Source: an uncultured Chitinophagaceae bacterium (lineage in GTDB: Bacteria > Bacteroidota > Bacteroidia > Chitinophagales > Chitinophagaceae). From it: a DNA stretch of 64,000 nucleotides. A program made the translations under genes and the position numbers. Below, piece after piece: positions 18,201 to 26,160 of this stretch (position 1 is its first letter; the number at the start of each line of letters is the position of its first letter). The stretch covers positions 262,722-326,721 of the forward strand of contig CALMYJ010000004.1 of assembly GCA_937873715.1 (NCBI GenBank). Direction: 5' to 3'. Under the pieces are notes generated by a model. The model ran no database searches and was not told the DNA's origin. It was given only the letters and a program-made list of their open reading frames with translations.

Positions 18201-20352
18201 CCAATCGGCAGGTGGATGCGATAGTTTGATTTACAGTTACAACATAACGTTGACGCCTGCCCTTAGTATTGGTAACGACACGGCTGTGGCAATTTGCAGT
18301 GGCGGAGGTATTAACCTGAACGATTACTATAGTGCACCGGGTGGCACCTGGAGCTTCAATAATAATGCTGTGGCGAATACTGCGGCAGTGTTTAGCCCGG
18401 GTAATTACCGCTTTGTGGCAACAAATGCAGGCGGCTGCACGGATACGGCTTTTCTTTTACTCACTGTAACTGCACCGCCGGTACTGGGCAACGACAGTGC
18501 TGTAATCATTTGCCCCGGGCAATCGGTTGATTTAAATACTGTATACCCGGTAACAACACTTACCCGGCAATGGATACTTAACGGTAACCCTGTAGATGTA
18601 CAGGTGCCGGTTACTACAGCCGGGCAATATATACTTACAGCAACCAATGCGGCAGGCTGCAGCGATACAGCGGTGTTGGATATTACTGTAAGTACCCAAA
18701 CATTATTAGGTGCCGACACTTCCGTAAATGCCTGCGGTGTAGTAAACCTCAGTACACTGTATATGTTGCAGGGACTTAATGCCACATGGTTGTACAACGG
18801 GGCTGCTGTTGCTAATCCTGCTGTAATAAATGCAGCCGGTACTTACCAGCTTGCAGTGGTTGATGCTGATGGCTGCAGGGATACCATTGCCGCAACGGTA
18901 AATATTTACCCGGTTCCGGTGCTCGGCAACGATACGGTAGTAAGCCGCTGTGCAGGGCAGGTAGTTAACCTTAATAATCTATATAACTATACTCCGCTTA
19001 CAGCAGTGTGGACAATCAATAATACGCTGGTGCCTGATGCTAATGCGGTGGCTGCTGCTGGCAATTACCGGCTGGTGGCAACCAATAGTTTTGGTTGTAC
19101 CGATACAGCTTTTGCGTTGCTCAGTTTCCTGGCTAAGCCTGTGTTGGGTAATGATACTGCTGTTGGCATCTGTACAGGAAAAACAGTAAATCTTACAGCG
19201 CTGTATAATACTTCCGGTGGTAGCGCCACCTGGACGGTCAATGGAAACACGGTAACAAACCCGGCGGCAGTAGTTGCAGCCGGCATCTACCAGATTATAC
19301 TTTCAGGCAGCGGGGGATGTGCTGATACAGCTTTGGTAACTGTATCGGTTAGCCCAAATCCACAGCTCATCATTACTAATCCTGCTACATTGTGTTATCC
19401 ACAGGCAGTAGATTTAACCGGTACTGTATTGACGCAACCAGGCCTTATATACAGTTACTGGACTAATGCGGACGCAACCATACCTTTAAACACTCCAGCC
19501 GCCGCCACGGCAGGTACCTGGTATATTAAAGCTGTAAATGCCGACGGCTGCGAAACTACAGGGCCGGTTACCGTAAGCTACTACCCGGTACCGGTAGTAC
19601 ATGCCGGTAATGATGTAGTGGTATGTGATGGTGGTACAGCAATATTGAGGGGTACTGTTAGTAATACCACAGTACCGGTTACCTACCAGTGGCAGCCTGT
19701 AAGCACAGGAGGGATTGAAAGTCCGGCCAGTGCAGTAACCGTAGTAAATCCCTTAGGCACACAACAGTACATACTAACGGTAACGGATGGCTACGGATGT
19801 AATTATACCATAAGTGATACGGTGCTGGTAACCATGCAGCCTCCGGTGCCGGCATTTGCCGGTAACGATACACTGGCCGTGGTGGGTGTGCCCCACCAGC
19901 TAAGGGCATCGGGTGGCGTACAATACCTGTGGACGCCTGCCGGGCCATTGAATAACCCTGGTATTGCCAATCCTATGGCTACACTATACGATTCTGTCCA
20001 CATCTTCCAGGTTAGGGTTACTGATGCAGCAGGTTGCGAAGGTATTGCTGCTGTTGCCATACGTACAGTAAATGGTATTACCTATTATGTACCCAATGCT
20101 TTTTCGCCCAATGGTGATGGCCGCAATGATGTATTCAGGCCCTTGCCTGTGGGTATTGCCCGTACTGAAATCTTCAGGATATTTAACCGTTACGGGGAAT
20201 TGCTGTTTGAAACATCACAACTGTCAAAAGGCTGGGATGGTACTTATAAAGGGAAACCCCAGCCTGTAGGCAATTATGTGTGGATGCTGCGTGGCCGTGG
20301 TGTAAATGGCCGTGTGATAGAAATGAAAGGAAATGTGGTGCTGGTGCGATAG
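12220..20352 (+). CDS. Giant type-IX-secreted surface protein with PKD, Ig-like repeats and CHU_C/T9SS type B C-terminal domain
   Basis: A 2710-residue surface protein. I took the ATG at 12220, which opens a clean signal peptide ending near TRLYAQ; an upstream in-frame start adds a non-signal extension. Residues about 40-1530 hold roughly nine PPC-like modules, each a hydrophobic beta strand followed by a Cys-x-x-x-x-G-x-Y pattern (CVPAGEYLVQV, CFTPGDYIIQV, CVVPGTYTFV, CVTTGTYYLF). A PKD-type domain lies near 1540-1620 (YKWDLGHNGQTS). Several immunoglobulin-like repeats follow, five of them in tandem at 2013-2377. The last 90 residues (PNAFSPNGDGRNDVF, IFNRYGELLFE, GWDGTYKGKPQPVGNYVW) are the gliding-motility-associated CHU_C domain that sends cargo through the type IX system. 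A role in adhesion or motility is inference. Confidence 0.93.
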   Translation: MKFKNATIHIFSYCLVLILISVTTGTRLYAQVPANDNCADASLIQISDNGFGLGLFTSAQTNLTNATVQSGEVFAPAIFVAGQDKKSVWYKFSIPTIRAVRVTLTQPGTTITAGDAGFAVYQSGNCLPGIPAISNQLTPIVTFGNTYHPCVPAGEYLVQVSSKLAANGPVIVNLEISDQTGAAYDHPYEAYNFGIANVYSRRIDFDPSCQSIEDENEICSVLHNYKEYHKSAWFTFTTPAYLDYMVVTLSGNGSTTYFPSSGSAVLKKFGYALYKGDVKSADYRSMPVVDGCDSLLTNGYRAAIAQYTCNDLEPNTTYSIQLFIHKDFKDMLRLGLITGGTAATAAPRPVSTMPASNKLGVLNAQPNGPTTTVFDNLGCNGRLINNACGSGAPATGVTVNNVTYTLASYVSFSLNSAAAITFLPYIPNCNAASRPIVRVFKQSLTANCSDLDEANLVGIATYNQEIECFTPGDYIIQVLGRETPVPATNYYYSTAANNYDQCLFTNLGARYRLDMRVYYRKAAGRYSLYTTGAYDTINKVAGVQQPLVSGVTYPSSPDTIGCQPTLRPWDTTCAAVNDKIHYRQFVIADSGTVAVDNMVNSNNPPLRYKLYSGDANALAAAQNVFSFPDRVTGIVPQTLCWDGATYCANKSACVVPGTYTFVTMGSVGDVGRADRPSFTFSRTRTRFNSLQNALNMGSIMDTLGPNGGTKITTRDFWSCEDNAKPINGYVPCNLSSRPATKAMYMQFYLKEDAIVRIANPGYGGWCVGNAHGLRTLFYGKATDGEAGLTPVGGQWNCFTNAQTTNNCSPLPAGWYTVVSYGTGPSYDSVMRLVNTGGKYNGHVGYFDEYNITITPACPGPKFNRPYKASVAAGNTPHLVEWKTRAISTPVYPRTDTSYTLPAESFNCTLDTPFANHPIAACAPASNRVAYYVFRTTQVCFLQINTGGYFAKVYDKDVRADSLQFITATPIQECLSNIGYIQFCHFQPGTYTLVVFASDANICNSVTPRIFIDRVDYSRFDFAANAYDFGTVPPDNTYRFGKIGDVNPLHPTRPPSSDFFYCTTGATATDPTNTACSVNINPNIYSTADNQPLYNAVSPPVSGNIARRNLWYTFVVDHPGTVRVRVENKTLQRGLQPRFAVYSSDVDAALPFNAVQAGGLVDSTVAQGLSFITMNYITYYYCYNAPNNISFYRDPCTAKPTRYYILVDNVNGISAEAGGQLPNTQIDVSVSLDSFNLVLPKFDFYSQADDLGTVAAGVHTGQQDNYSCATRSASDPLGSGQGGCTKTLWYKFTSTITGNVRYRIRIGNGVFYGANEIQLHKQVIPGDSTNKGLQLQTAANVSTPSGVWSQSCVTTGTYYLFLPGCTGGNQYVPPEIELIEQGGVFCGGPVPAAINGAGSATATVLVNCHTIGTDYGEFGPALTCPQDGVTTRYKSSWFRMDIGGTDTLDVTTYLVENTNAASSDIKYRMMTGDCSAMQEQSCVLDALTQNTYQCLVPGQSYYIQVFTPVTINNAAVTGTIDLKLSAIAHADTCAPLNNCLVNANFNTRFDCTLEDSVKFVNFSTYGSSITYKWDLGHNGQTSTAVSPSYFYPVLPNDTTYTVKLLVTNTACNQSDSVERTITVPGRPYINFGNDIIQCGSTAPVVLRATSHPGATYLWQNNSTADTFRVTATGNNNYWVRVNYNGCSRRDTVRVLISPINSRPLQQIFLCTDSVLVDVRRGNNETYRWSTGATTRSIYMSRPGIYWVDISYFDCVFRDSFEVNNINSSKPFGSDTTICFAKGSYVLHAAMPAAVSYTWQNNSTADTFRVTAAGQYRVNINFGNCIVRDTINIANYPASVSEVTDTAICFGQVLDLPWGEQVAAAGIYRDTLRYPGGCDSLIRRFNVSLLPQPNLGRDTAICPGNSTSFTLNAAMPGAVQYTWQDGSSNSTFEVTQPGQYTVQVDYSSCFVTDTIAVTLLSSPATVTMDTSICSGTTITLPWGLQVNSAGLYTDTIQSAGGCDSLIYSYNITLTPALSIGNDTAVAICSGGGINLNDYYSAPGGTWSFNNNAVANTAAVFSPGNYRFVATNAGGCTDTAFLLLTVTAPPVLGNDSAVIICPGQSVDLNTVYPVTTLTRQWILNGNPVDVQVPVTTAGQYILTATNAAGCSDTAVLDITVSTQTLLGADTSVNACGVVNLSTLYMLQGLNATWLYNGAAVANPAVINAAGTYQLAVVDADGCRDTIAATVNIYPVPVLGNDTVVSRCAGQVVNLNNLYNYTPLTAVWTINNTLVPDANAVAAAGNYRLVATNSFGCTDTAFALLSFLAKPVLGNDTAVGICTGKTVNLTALYNTSGGSATWTVNGNTVTNPAAVVAAGIYQIILSGSGGCADTALVTVSVSPNPQLIITNPATLCYPQAVDLTGTVLTQPGLIYSYWTNADATIPLNTPAAATAGTWYIKAVNADGCETTGPVTVSYYPVPVVHAGNDVVVCDGGTAILRGTVSNTTVPVTYQWQPVSTGGIESPASAVTVVNPLGTQQYILTVTDGYGCNYTISDTVLVTMQPPVPAFAGNDTLAVVGVPHQLRASGGVQYLWTPAGPLNNPGIANPMATLYDSVHIFQVRVTDAAGCEGIAAVAIRTVNGITYYVPNAFSPNGDGRNDVFRPLPVGIARTEIFRIFNRYGELLFETSQLSKGWDGTYKGKPQPVGNYVWMLRGRGVNGRVIEMKGNVVLVR
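18256..19350 (+). repeat. Five tandem Ig-like protein repeats (about 73 residues each)
   Basis: Inside the giant surface protein, residues 2013-2377 are five consecutive units. Each opens with (P)xLGxDTxV, continues with a Cys-x-G-x-x-VNLxxLY core and an ATWxxNG strand, and ends with AGxYxLxATNxxGCxDTA. The DNA copies differ at many positions, so this is old protein-level duplication, not fresh amplification. The third unit has a shortened Cys segment (NACGVVNLSTLY). Confidence 0.85.
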
Positions 20353-20368
20353 CGAATCGATAATGTTT

Positions 20369-21991
20369 TTATTTTAATACTAAAGCTAATTGCCTGGCTA
20401 CCCTCTCCCCATCCATAGCTGCACTTACAATACCTCCGGCATAGCCTGCACCTTCACCACAGGGATACAGGTTTTTTATATGAGGGTGGGTAAGTGTTTC
20501 TTTATCTCGGGGTATACGTACTGGTGATGATGTGCGGCTTTCGGTAGCCACTACAACAGCATCGTTGGTAAAATAGCCTTTCATCTTTTTGCCAAAAGCC
20601 TCAAAACCTTTTGCCAGCGCCTGGTAAATAAATCCGGGTAATACTTCATGTAATTGAGTTGATTGCAAACCGGGCTGGTATGAACATGCCGGTAAGGATG
20701 CCGAAACTGTTGCAGAGGAAAAATCAACCATACGCTGTGCAGGAGCTATTAGCCGACCTCCGCCTGCGGCAAAACAGTGTTGCTCTACCATTTGCTGAAA
20801 GTACATCAGCAGTAATGGATTGTTTTCTGCATCCTCAAAATTTCCTATGCTTTTCAGGCCTGTTAGTTTTCCTTCCCTGCTCCATCGCTTCAGTTCTCTC
20901 CATGCATCTTTTTCATCAACCGTTACCACCATGCCGCTATTGGCAAATGGATTATTTCTTTTGCTGGGGCTCCAGCCATTTACAACCAGTTCGCCGGGTG
21001 CTGTGGCTGCAGGTGCTATAATGCCGCCCGGGCACATGCAAAATGAAAATACGCCACGTTCATTTACCTGCTGCACCAGCGAATAGGCTGCAGGGGGTAA
21101 AAATTCGCCGCGACTGCTGCAGTGGTATTGCACACTATCAATAAGACTTTGCGGATGCTCTACCCTTACGCCTAAAGCAAAAGGTTTTGCTTCAAGCAGT
21201 ACCTGCTTTTGATGCAGCAGTTCAAAAATGTCTCTTGCCGAATGCCCGGTGGCCAGTATTACCGCATCAGCAGTAAAGCTGTCGCCATCAGCAGTAATCA
21301 CTTTGCTGATTTTTTCCTTTTCAATAATTATATCCAACACTTTTTTACTGAAATAAAACTGACCGCCACAATCTATAATACATTGCCGCATGGCTGTAAT
21401 GATATGTGGCAGCTTATTGGTGCCAATATGCGGATGCGATTCGTACAAAATTTTTTCCTCGGCTCCAAAATGTACAAACAGGTTGAGTATCCTGTTGATA
21501 TCGCCACGCTTAGTACTACGGGTATATAATTTGCCATCGCTGTACGTGCCTGCGCCACCTTCGCCAAAGCAGTAATTGCTGTTGGGGTTTACAATGCCTT
21601 CTTTATTAAGTGCAGCCAAGTCCCTGCGCCTTGCCCTCACCTCTTTGCCCCTTTCGAGTAGTATGGGTTGAATACCCAGCTCAATCAATTGCAATGCAGC
21701 AAACAAGCCTGCCGGACCGGCACCAATGATAATTATTTTTTTACCGGCCTGATGTACATCCTCAAAATGAAACGGCTGAATGGTTCTTTCGTAGAAGGGC
21801 TCGTTGATAAATGCGTTTACCGTAAGGTTAACCCAAATGGGTTTGCTCCTGGCATCGATAGATTTTTTGTGGATATGAAAACCGGTAACAGAAACGACTT
21901 TGTTACCGGTACTTTTGGCAATACAGTTTTTTATGCTGGTATCGTTTGCTGCTTCGTGTGGCAGCAGCCTGATGGTAAGTATTTGTTGCAT
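20369..21991 (-). CDS. NAD(P)/FAD-dependent dehydrogenase-like oxidoreductase
   Basis: A 540-residue cytosolic flavoprotein. After an N-terminal region of about 85 residues of ferredoxin-like type, a Rossmann dinucleotide site appears (IIIIGAGPAGLFAALQL). Then come family-specific stretches GEGGAGTYSDGKLYTR, ILATGHSARDIFELL and the C-terminal FAD contact PCGEGAGYAGGIVSAAMDG. These fit the uncharacterised NAD-utilising dehydrogenase family often annotated as FAD-dependent oxidoreductase, found widely in Bacteroidota and Firmicutes. Substrate is unknown. It follows the DUF3127 gene on the minus strand and converges on the giant surface-protein gene with 16 bp between stops. Confidence 0.88.
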   Translation of the reverse strand: MQQILTIRLLPHEAANDTSIKNCIAKSTGNKVVSVTGFHIHKKSIDARSKPIWVNLTVNAFINEPFYERTIQPFHFEDVHQAGKKIIIIGAGPAGLFAALQLIELGIQPILLERGKEVRARRRDLAALNKEGIVNPNSNYCFGEGGAGTYSDGKLYTRSTKRGDINRILNLFVHFGAEEKILYESHPHIGTNKLPHIITAMRQCIIDCGGQFYFSKKVLDIIIEKEKISKVITADGDSFTADAVILATGHSARDIFELLHQKQVLLEAKPFALGVRVEHPQSLIDSVQYHCSSRGEFLPPAAYSLVQQVNERGVFSFCMCPGGIIAPAATAPGELVVNGWSPSKRNNPFANSGMVVTVDEKDAWRELKRWSREGKLTGLKSIGNFEDAENNPLLLMYFQQMVEQHCFAAGGGRLIAPAQRMVDFSSATVSASLPACSYQPGLQSTQLHEVLPGFIYQALAKGFEAFGKKMKGYFTNDAVVVATESRTSSPVRIPRDKETLTHPHIKNLYPCGEGAGYAGGIVSAAMDGERVARQLALVLK

Positions 21992-22063
21992 GTATACGCC
22001 GGGGATTTATCCCGGAAAATTAAAATGGTGGTGTAACTGTACTTATCTTTTAAATAGCAGTTA

Positions 22064-22456
22064 CTAAAACGGTAAATCATCAATAGCATCAGGCGGTGTA
22101 GCACTGAATGTATCCAGGGGTTCAAGGTATTCGTTATCGGTGGCAGGTTTGGCTGTGCCGGGTTGCAGTACCTGTTCAATACGCCAGGCGTCGAGGTTGG
22201 TGATATAGTTGATCCTGCCTTCTTTTTCCCATTTAGAGCCTTTGATATTGAAATGTACTTTTATATCGTCGCCCACATTTACTTTATCAATAATGGTTGT
22301 TTTATCTTGTACCGACTGGAATTTTATATAATTGGTAATGGTGCGGCCGCCGATATCTTCCGTTTTTTCTACTACAAACTCTCTTGTTTTAAAAGTACCG
22401 CTTCGCTGAACGGTATCATATTTAGCAATTAATTTCCCTGTTAGCTCGTATCCCAT
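22064..22456 (-). CDS. DUF3127 domain protein, OB-fold-like single-strand-binding-like
   Basis: A 130-residue protein. Its first 100 residues match the DUF3127 family of Bacteroidota: MGYELTGKLIAKYDTVQRSG, FKTREFVVEK, NYIKFQSVQDK and VGDDIKVHFNIKG. The beta-rich pattern resembles an OB fold, and the acidic, hydrophobic tail ending DAIDDLPF strikingly resembles the C-terminal tip of single-strand DNA-binding protein (D-D-x-P-F). That tip recruits replication and repair proteins in SSB. A nucleic-acid role is therefore an inference from fold and tail, not established. It lies 72 bp upstream of the FAD oxidoreductase on the same strand and is divergent from the nucleotidase pair. Confidence 0.85.
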   Translation of the reverse strand: MGYELTGKLIAKYDTVQRSGTFKTREFVVEKTEDIGGRTITNYIKFQSVQDKTTIIDKVNVGDDIKVHFNIKGSKWEKEGRINYITNLDAWRIEQVLQPGTAKPATDNEYLEPLDTFSATPPDAIDDLPF

Positions 22457-22571
22457 ATTTTAAAATTTAGCGTGTAAATGTAATCTTATTTGTAATAATT
22501 TTTTTTCAGCAGATATTTCCTGCTTTATTTTAAAAATACCTAATTTACCGCACATATTTATTCAAATTATC

Positions 22572-23321
22572 ATGCGTAAATACCAGTTGCCAATATCCTT
22601 TATTGCACTTTTTTGTTTAATTACATCCTGCAGCAGGGTATATCAGCCATCTTCGGTTGAATTTAAAGATTACCGGATTAAAAATGCGGCACCGGGCAGC
22701 AGCGCTGTGAGCAAACTGTTGCAACCGTATGCCGATAGTGTAAATAAGAGCATGAATGATGTAATTGCCGTAGCAGGGATGCCGCTTGAAAAAAGACAAC
22801 CGGAATGTACATTGGGTAACCTGATGGCAGATGCCATGCTGGCTATGTCAAAAGAAAAGTATCAAACGCATGTAGATGCAGCCTTTGTAAATTATGGTGG
22901 TATAAGGCTCACCTCTATGGCCGAAGGCAATATCACAAGAGGAAAAATTTTTGAGTTATCACCCTTTGATAATATTGTGGTGTTGCTGAAAGTAAATGGA
23001 AGTTTGCTGCAGGAATTTATGGATCATATTGCCAGCCGGGGCGGATGGCCATGTGCTGGTATTACCTACCAGGTGAAAGATAAAAAAGCCATACATATTT
23101 TAATTGGCGGTGCGCCGTTAAAGGCCGAGCATACTTATACATTAGCTGTAGTAGATTATGTAGCGAATGGTGGCGATGATTGTACCATGCTGCAGCCAAT
23201 ACCGCAGCAAAACAACGGCTACCTTTTTAGAGATGCCCTGATAGCTTATTTAAGCAGGCAACACAGCGAAGGCAAACAAATAAATGTTTTACTTGAAAAC
23301 AGGGTTAGCTATGCAAAGTAG
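22572..23321 (+). CDS. 5'-nucleotidase C-terminal domain lipoprotein
   Basis: A 249-residue lipoprotein. The N-terminus ends in a lipobox (CLITSC), giving a lipidated Cys at about residue 20. The rest is the C-terminal domain of UshA-type 5'-nucleotidases: ECTLGNLMADAML, FVNYGGIRL, LSPFDNIVVLLKVNG and VVDYVANGGDDCTML, which form the substrate-specificity pocket. It lacks the catalytic metallophosphatase half, which is encoded by the next gene with an 11-bp overlap. The two probably act together outside the inner membrane on nucleotides or related phosphoesters. The gene order (C-domain first) is the reverse of the fused enzyme. Confidence 0.88.
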   Translation: MRKYQLPISFIALFCLITSCSRVYQPSSVEFKDYRIKNAAPGSSAVSKLLQPYADSVNKSMNDVIAVAGMPLEKRQPECTLGNLMADAMLAMSKEKYQTHVDAAFVNYGGIRLTSMAEGNITRGKIFELSPFDNIVVLLKVNGSLLQEFMDHIASRGGWPCAGITYQVKDKKAIHILIGGAPLKAEHTYTLAVVDYVANGGDDCTMLQPIPQQNNGYLFRDALIAYLSRQHSEGKQINVLLENRVSYAK

Positions 23322-24252
23322 AAGAAAATTTATCACACAATCGGCTTTAACGGCAGGGGCACTCATGGCAGGCAGGTCTGTATTGGCCAATACGGCAGCA
23401 ATAGCTGATGTGCAGAAGCTTACAATATTACATACCAATGATGTACACAGCAGGCTTGAGCCTTTTCCGATGGATGGCGGCCGCAACCAGGGCCTGGGTG
23501 GTGTAGCTGCACGGGCAGAGCTGATACAAAAAATTCGGGCAGAACAAAAGCATACTTTGTTAGTAGATGCCGGTGATATTTTCCAGGGCACACCTTATTT
23601 TAATATATATAAGGGCGAGCCCGAAATGAAGGCAATGGCTGCCATGCAATACGATGCTGCAACAATGGGCAACCATGATTTTGATGCCGGGCTCGATAAT
23701 TTTGTTACACAACTGCAACATGTTCGGTTTCCTATAGTGCTGTGCAATTATGATTTTACCGGCACAGCAATGGAAGGTAAATCGAAGCCCTATACTATTG
23801 TAAAAAAAGGCAGGCTCAAGATTGGCATTACCGGTGTTGGTATAGAACTGAAAGGGTTGGTGCCGGCAAATTTATATGGTAACACTCAATACCTTGATCC
23901 GGTGCAACACGTTAATACAATTGCACATAAACTAAAAAAAGAAGAAGGCTGTGATATGGTGGTATGCCTTAGTCACCTGGGATATAAATACAAAGAAGAT
24001 AAAAACAGGATGTGTGATTTGATACTGGCAAAGGAATCTGCGAATATCGATTTGATTATAGGCGGGCACACACATACTTTTATGGATGCGCCGGATGTAA
24101 TTAAGAACAGGCTGGGCAGTGATGTAATCATTAACCAGGTAGGCTGGGCGGGCATTGTATTAGGCAGGCTCGATTTTGAATTTTCAAGACTTAAAAATAA
24201 AAGTCTTGCAGAAGCCCATACTGTGGTTGTAGGCAAAAAAACAAGTGAATAA
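23311..24252 (+). CDS. Metallophosphatase, 5'-nucleotidase N-terminal domain, Tat-type signal
   Basis: A 313-residue calcineurin-like phosphoesterase. I chose the ATG at 23311, which begins MQSRRKFITQSALTAGA, a twin-arginine-type signal; the in-frame ATG at 23284 lies inside the previous gene. Metal ligands are visible in order: LHTNDVHSRLEP, LLVDAGDIFQGTP, MGNHDFDAGLD, VCLSHLGYK and IIGGHTHTFMD. These are the UshA catalytic motifs. It overlaps the C-domain lipoprotein gene by 11 bp, so translation is probably coupled. Together they rebuild a complete 5'-nucleotidase from two polypeptides using different export routes (lipoprotein and Tat). Confidence 0.9.
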   Translation: MQSRRKFITQSALTAGALMAGRSVLANTAAIADVQKLTILHTNDVHSRLEPFPMDGGRNQGLGGVAARAELIQKIRAEQKHTLLVDAGDIFQGTPYFNIYKGEPEMKAMAAMQYDAATMGNHDFDAGLDNFVTQLQHVRFPIVLCNYDFTGTAMEGKSKPYTIVKKGRLKIGITGVGIELKGLVPANLYGNTQYLDPVQHVNTIAHKLKKEEGCDMVVCLSHLGYKYKEDKNRMCDLILAKESANIDLIIGGHTHTFMDAPDVIKNRLGSDVIINQVGWAGIVLGRLDFEFSRLKNKSLAEAHTVVVGKKTSE

Positions 24253-24391
24253 AAAATTTTTTTTTTCCCGATTTCTTTTGATATTCGCTCCCCTACGCAA
24301 GATTTTTTTATCCGTACATGAAAGACTTTTTTTTGAAAAATCGGTCAAGAAAATTTATCAATATCTGTAAATTGCTTAAGGAAAAGGACTA

Positions 24392-25828
24392 ATGGACAAA
24401 ACTTTTGATAAAGTTTGGAATAATTGTTTGGCAATAATCAAAGACATTGTAGAATGGCAGCATTACAAAACATGGTTCGAACCCATTAAACCAGTTGCCC
24501 TAAAAGAAAAGATATTAACCATCCAGGTTCCAAGCCAGTTTTTTTTTGAATATTTAGAAGAGCATTATGTGGGTCTTCTTGCCAAAACTTTAAAAAGAGA
24601 ATTGGGTAAAGAAGCAAGGCTTGAATACAGGATTATGGTAGATAGCGGGAATAGCAAAAATAAACCGCTTACGATGGATGTGCCCGGTAACAATGGCTTT
24701 AAATCATATCCTAATAACGAAATGGACTTTCCGCTGTTTGTAAACAATCCTGTAAAAAACCCCTTCGTAATACCGGGTTTAAAAAAGATGCAGATTGATC
24801 CGCAGCTTAACAACTCCTATACTTTCGAAAATTTTATAGAAGGCGATTGCAACCGGGTAGCCCGCCGTGCCGGTAAAACAGTAGCCGAAAAGCCCGGCAG
24901 CACTTCATTTAACCCATTGGTAATTTATGGCGGAGTGGGCCTTGGTAAAACGCACCTGGCCCAGGCAATAGGCAATGAAGTAAAAAGGATACACGGTAAC
25001 AAAGTAGTACTGTATGTAAGCTCCGAAAAATTCATCAACCAGTTTATCGACCATAGCCGCAACGGCGCCATCAACGATTTTATACATTTTTACCAGTTAA
25101 TAGATGTACTCATTATTGATGATGTTCAGTTTTTTAACCGGGCCGAAAAATCGCAGGATGCTTTTTTCTCCATATTCAACCACCTGCACCAAAGCGGCAA
25201 GCAACTGATACTCACCAGTGATAAACCACCTAAAGACCTGGAAGGTGTGCAGGAACGTTTGCTCAGCCGGTTTCGCTGGGGATTAAGTGCCGATTTGCAG
25301 GCACCCGACTACGAAACCAAGATTGAAATACTGGACCGTAAAATGAAGAACGACGGACTTGAAATGCCCCGTGAAGTAGTAAAGTATATTGCGTATAATA
25401 TTAATAGTAATGTACGTGAACTGGAAGGTGCTTTAATATCATTATTGGCACAATCTTCGCTAAATAAGAGAGAAATTGATTTAGAACTAGCGAAGAAAGT
25501 GTTAAGAAATTTCATCAAATCATCCAGCAAGGAAATTACCATTGATGCCATCCAGAAAATGGTATGCGATTATTTTGATGTGCCGTATGATAAACTGCTG
25601 CAAAAAACCCGTAAAAGGGAAATAGTGCAAGCCAGGCAAATTACCATGTACCTTTCAAAAGCCTTCACTAAAAATTCGTTGAAAACCATTGGGGAGCATT
25701 TTGGCGGAAGAGACCACACCACTGTAATACACAGTTGCCAAACTGTAAAAGACCTGATGGATACCGATACATTATTTAAAGAAAGCGTGCTGGAACTGCA
25801 GCAAAAAGTGCAATTAGCCGCAATGTAA
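24392..25828 (+). CDS. dnaA: Chromosomal replication initiator protein DnaA
   Basis: A 478-residue initiator with all four DnaA regions. Domain I is at the N-terminus (FDKVWNNCLAIIKDIVEWQHYKTWFEPIKP without its spacing here). The AAA+ domain begins near residue 145 with the P-loop GGVGLGKTHLAQ at about 180-190, Walker B VLIIDDVQFF near 240, and the arginine-finger region LLSRFRWGLS. The C-terminal DNA-binding helix-turn-helix carries the signature GGRDHTTVIHSC near residue 437. It binds DnaA boxes and opens the origin. The 139 bp upstream are AT-rich but hold no perfect DnaA boxes, so the origin is probably elsewhere. A strong terminator follows. Confidence 0.98.
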   Translation: MDKTFDKVWNNCLAIIKDIVEWQHYKTWFEPIKPVALKEKILTIQVPSQFFFEYLEEHYVGLLAKTLKRELGKEARLEYRIMVDSGNSKNKPLTMDVPGNNGFKSYPNNEMDFPLFVNNPVKNPFVIPGLKKMQIDPQLNNSYTFENFIEGDCNRVARRAGKTVAEKPGSTSFNPLVIYGGVGLGKTHLAQAIGNEVKRIHGNKVVLYVSSEKFINQFIDHSRNGAINDFIHFYQLIDVLIIDDVQFFNRAEKSQDAFFSIFNHLHQSGKQLILTSDKPPKDLEGVQERLLSRFRWGLSADLQAPDYETKIEILDRKMKNDGLEMPREVVKYIAYNINSNVRELEGALISLLAQSSLNKREIDLELAKKVLRNFIKSSSKEITIDAIQKMVCDYFDVPYDKLLQKTRKREIVQARQITMYLSKAFTKNSLKTIGEHFGGRDHTTVIHSCQTVKDLMDTDTLFKESVLELQQKVQLAAM

Positions 25829-25854
25829 AATGCTTATCAAAACCAACTGTACTC

Positions 25855-25882
25855 CGGGTTCAGCAATGAGCCCGTTTTTTTT
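25855..25882 (+). terminator. Intrinsic terminator after dnaA
   Basis: A 7-bp stem CGGGTTC / GAGCCCG (one G-U pair) with a six-base loop is followed by eight T. It lies 26 bp after the dnaA stop and is well formed. Confidence 0.88.
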
Positions 25883-25920
25883 GCCCGGCTTAAAAATAGC
25901 TGTAGATATTTTTATTAAGT

Positions 25921-25952
25921 TTTGGGTATTCCGTTGCTGAATTGTATTTTTG
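25921..25952 (+). promoter_or_regulatory. Bacteroidota-type promoter for the tRNA pair
   Basis: TTTG, a 20-bp spacer, then TATTTTTG: both boxes match the Bacteroidota sigma-ABfr consensus (TTTG-N19-21-TAnnTTTG). It follows the dnaA terminator and points at tRNA-Ser. Transcription would start near 25959, leaving about 110 nt of 5' leader before the tRNA. Confidence 0.75.
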
Positions 25953-26067
25953 CCACCCCTGAAAAAATCAGGTGTTAAGCGGTTATTAAGCAGCAGGGGC
26001 AAAAGCAGTTCTGCAAAAGTGCAGGCGAGTGCAAATTGGCCAATGTTGTTTTAATGATTTGAAAAAT

Positions 26068-26159
<92 letters not shown>

Positions 26160-26160
26160 A

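Noticed and set aside
24308..24363. Possible DnaA boxes before dnaA
   Set aside because: TTATCCGTA and TTATCAATA match the consensus only at seven of nine bases or fewer and are not clustered.
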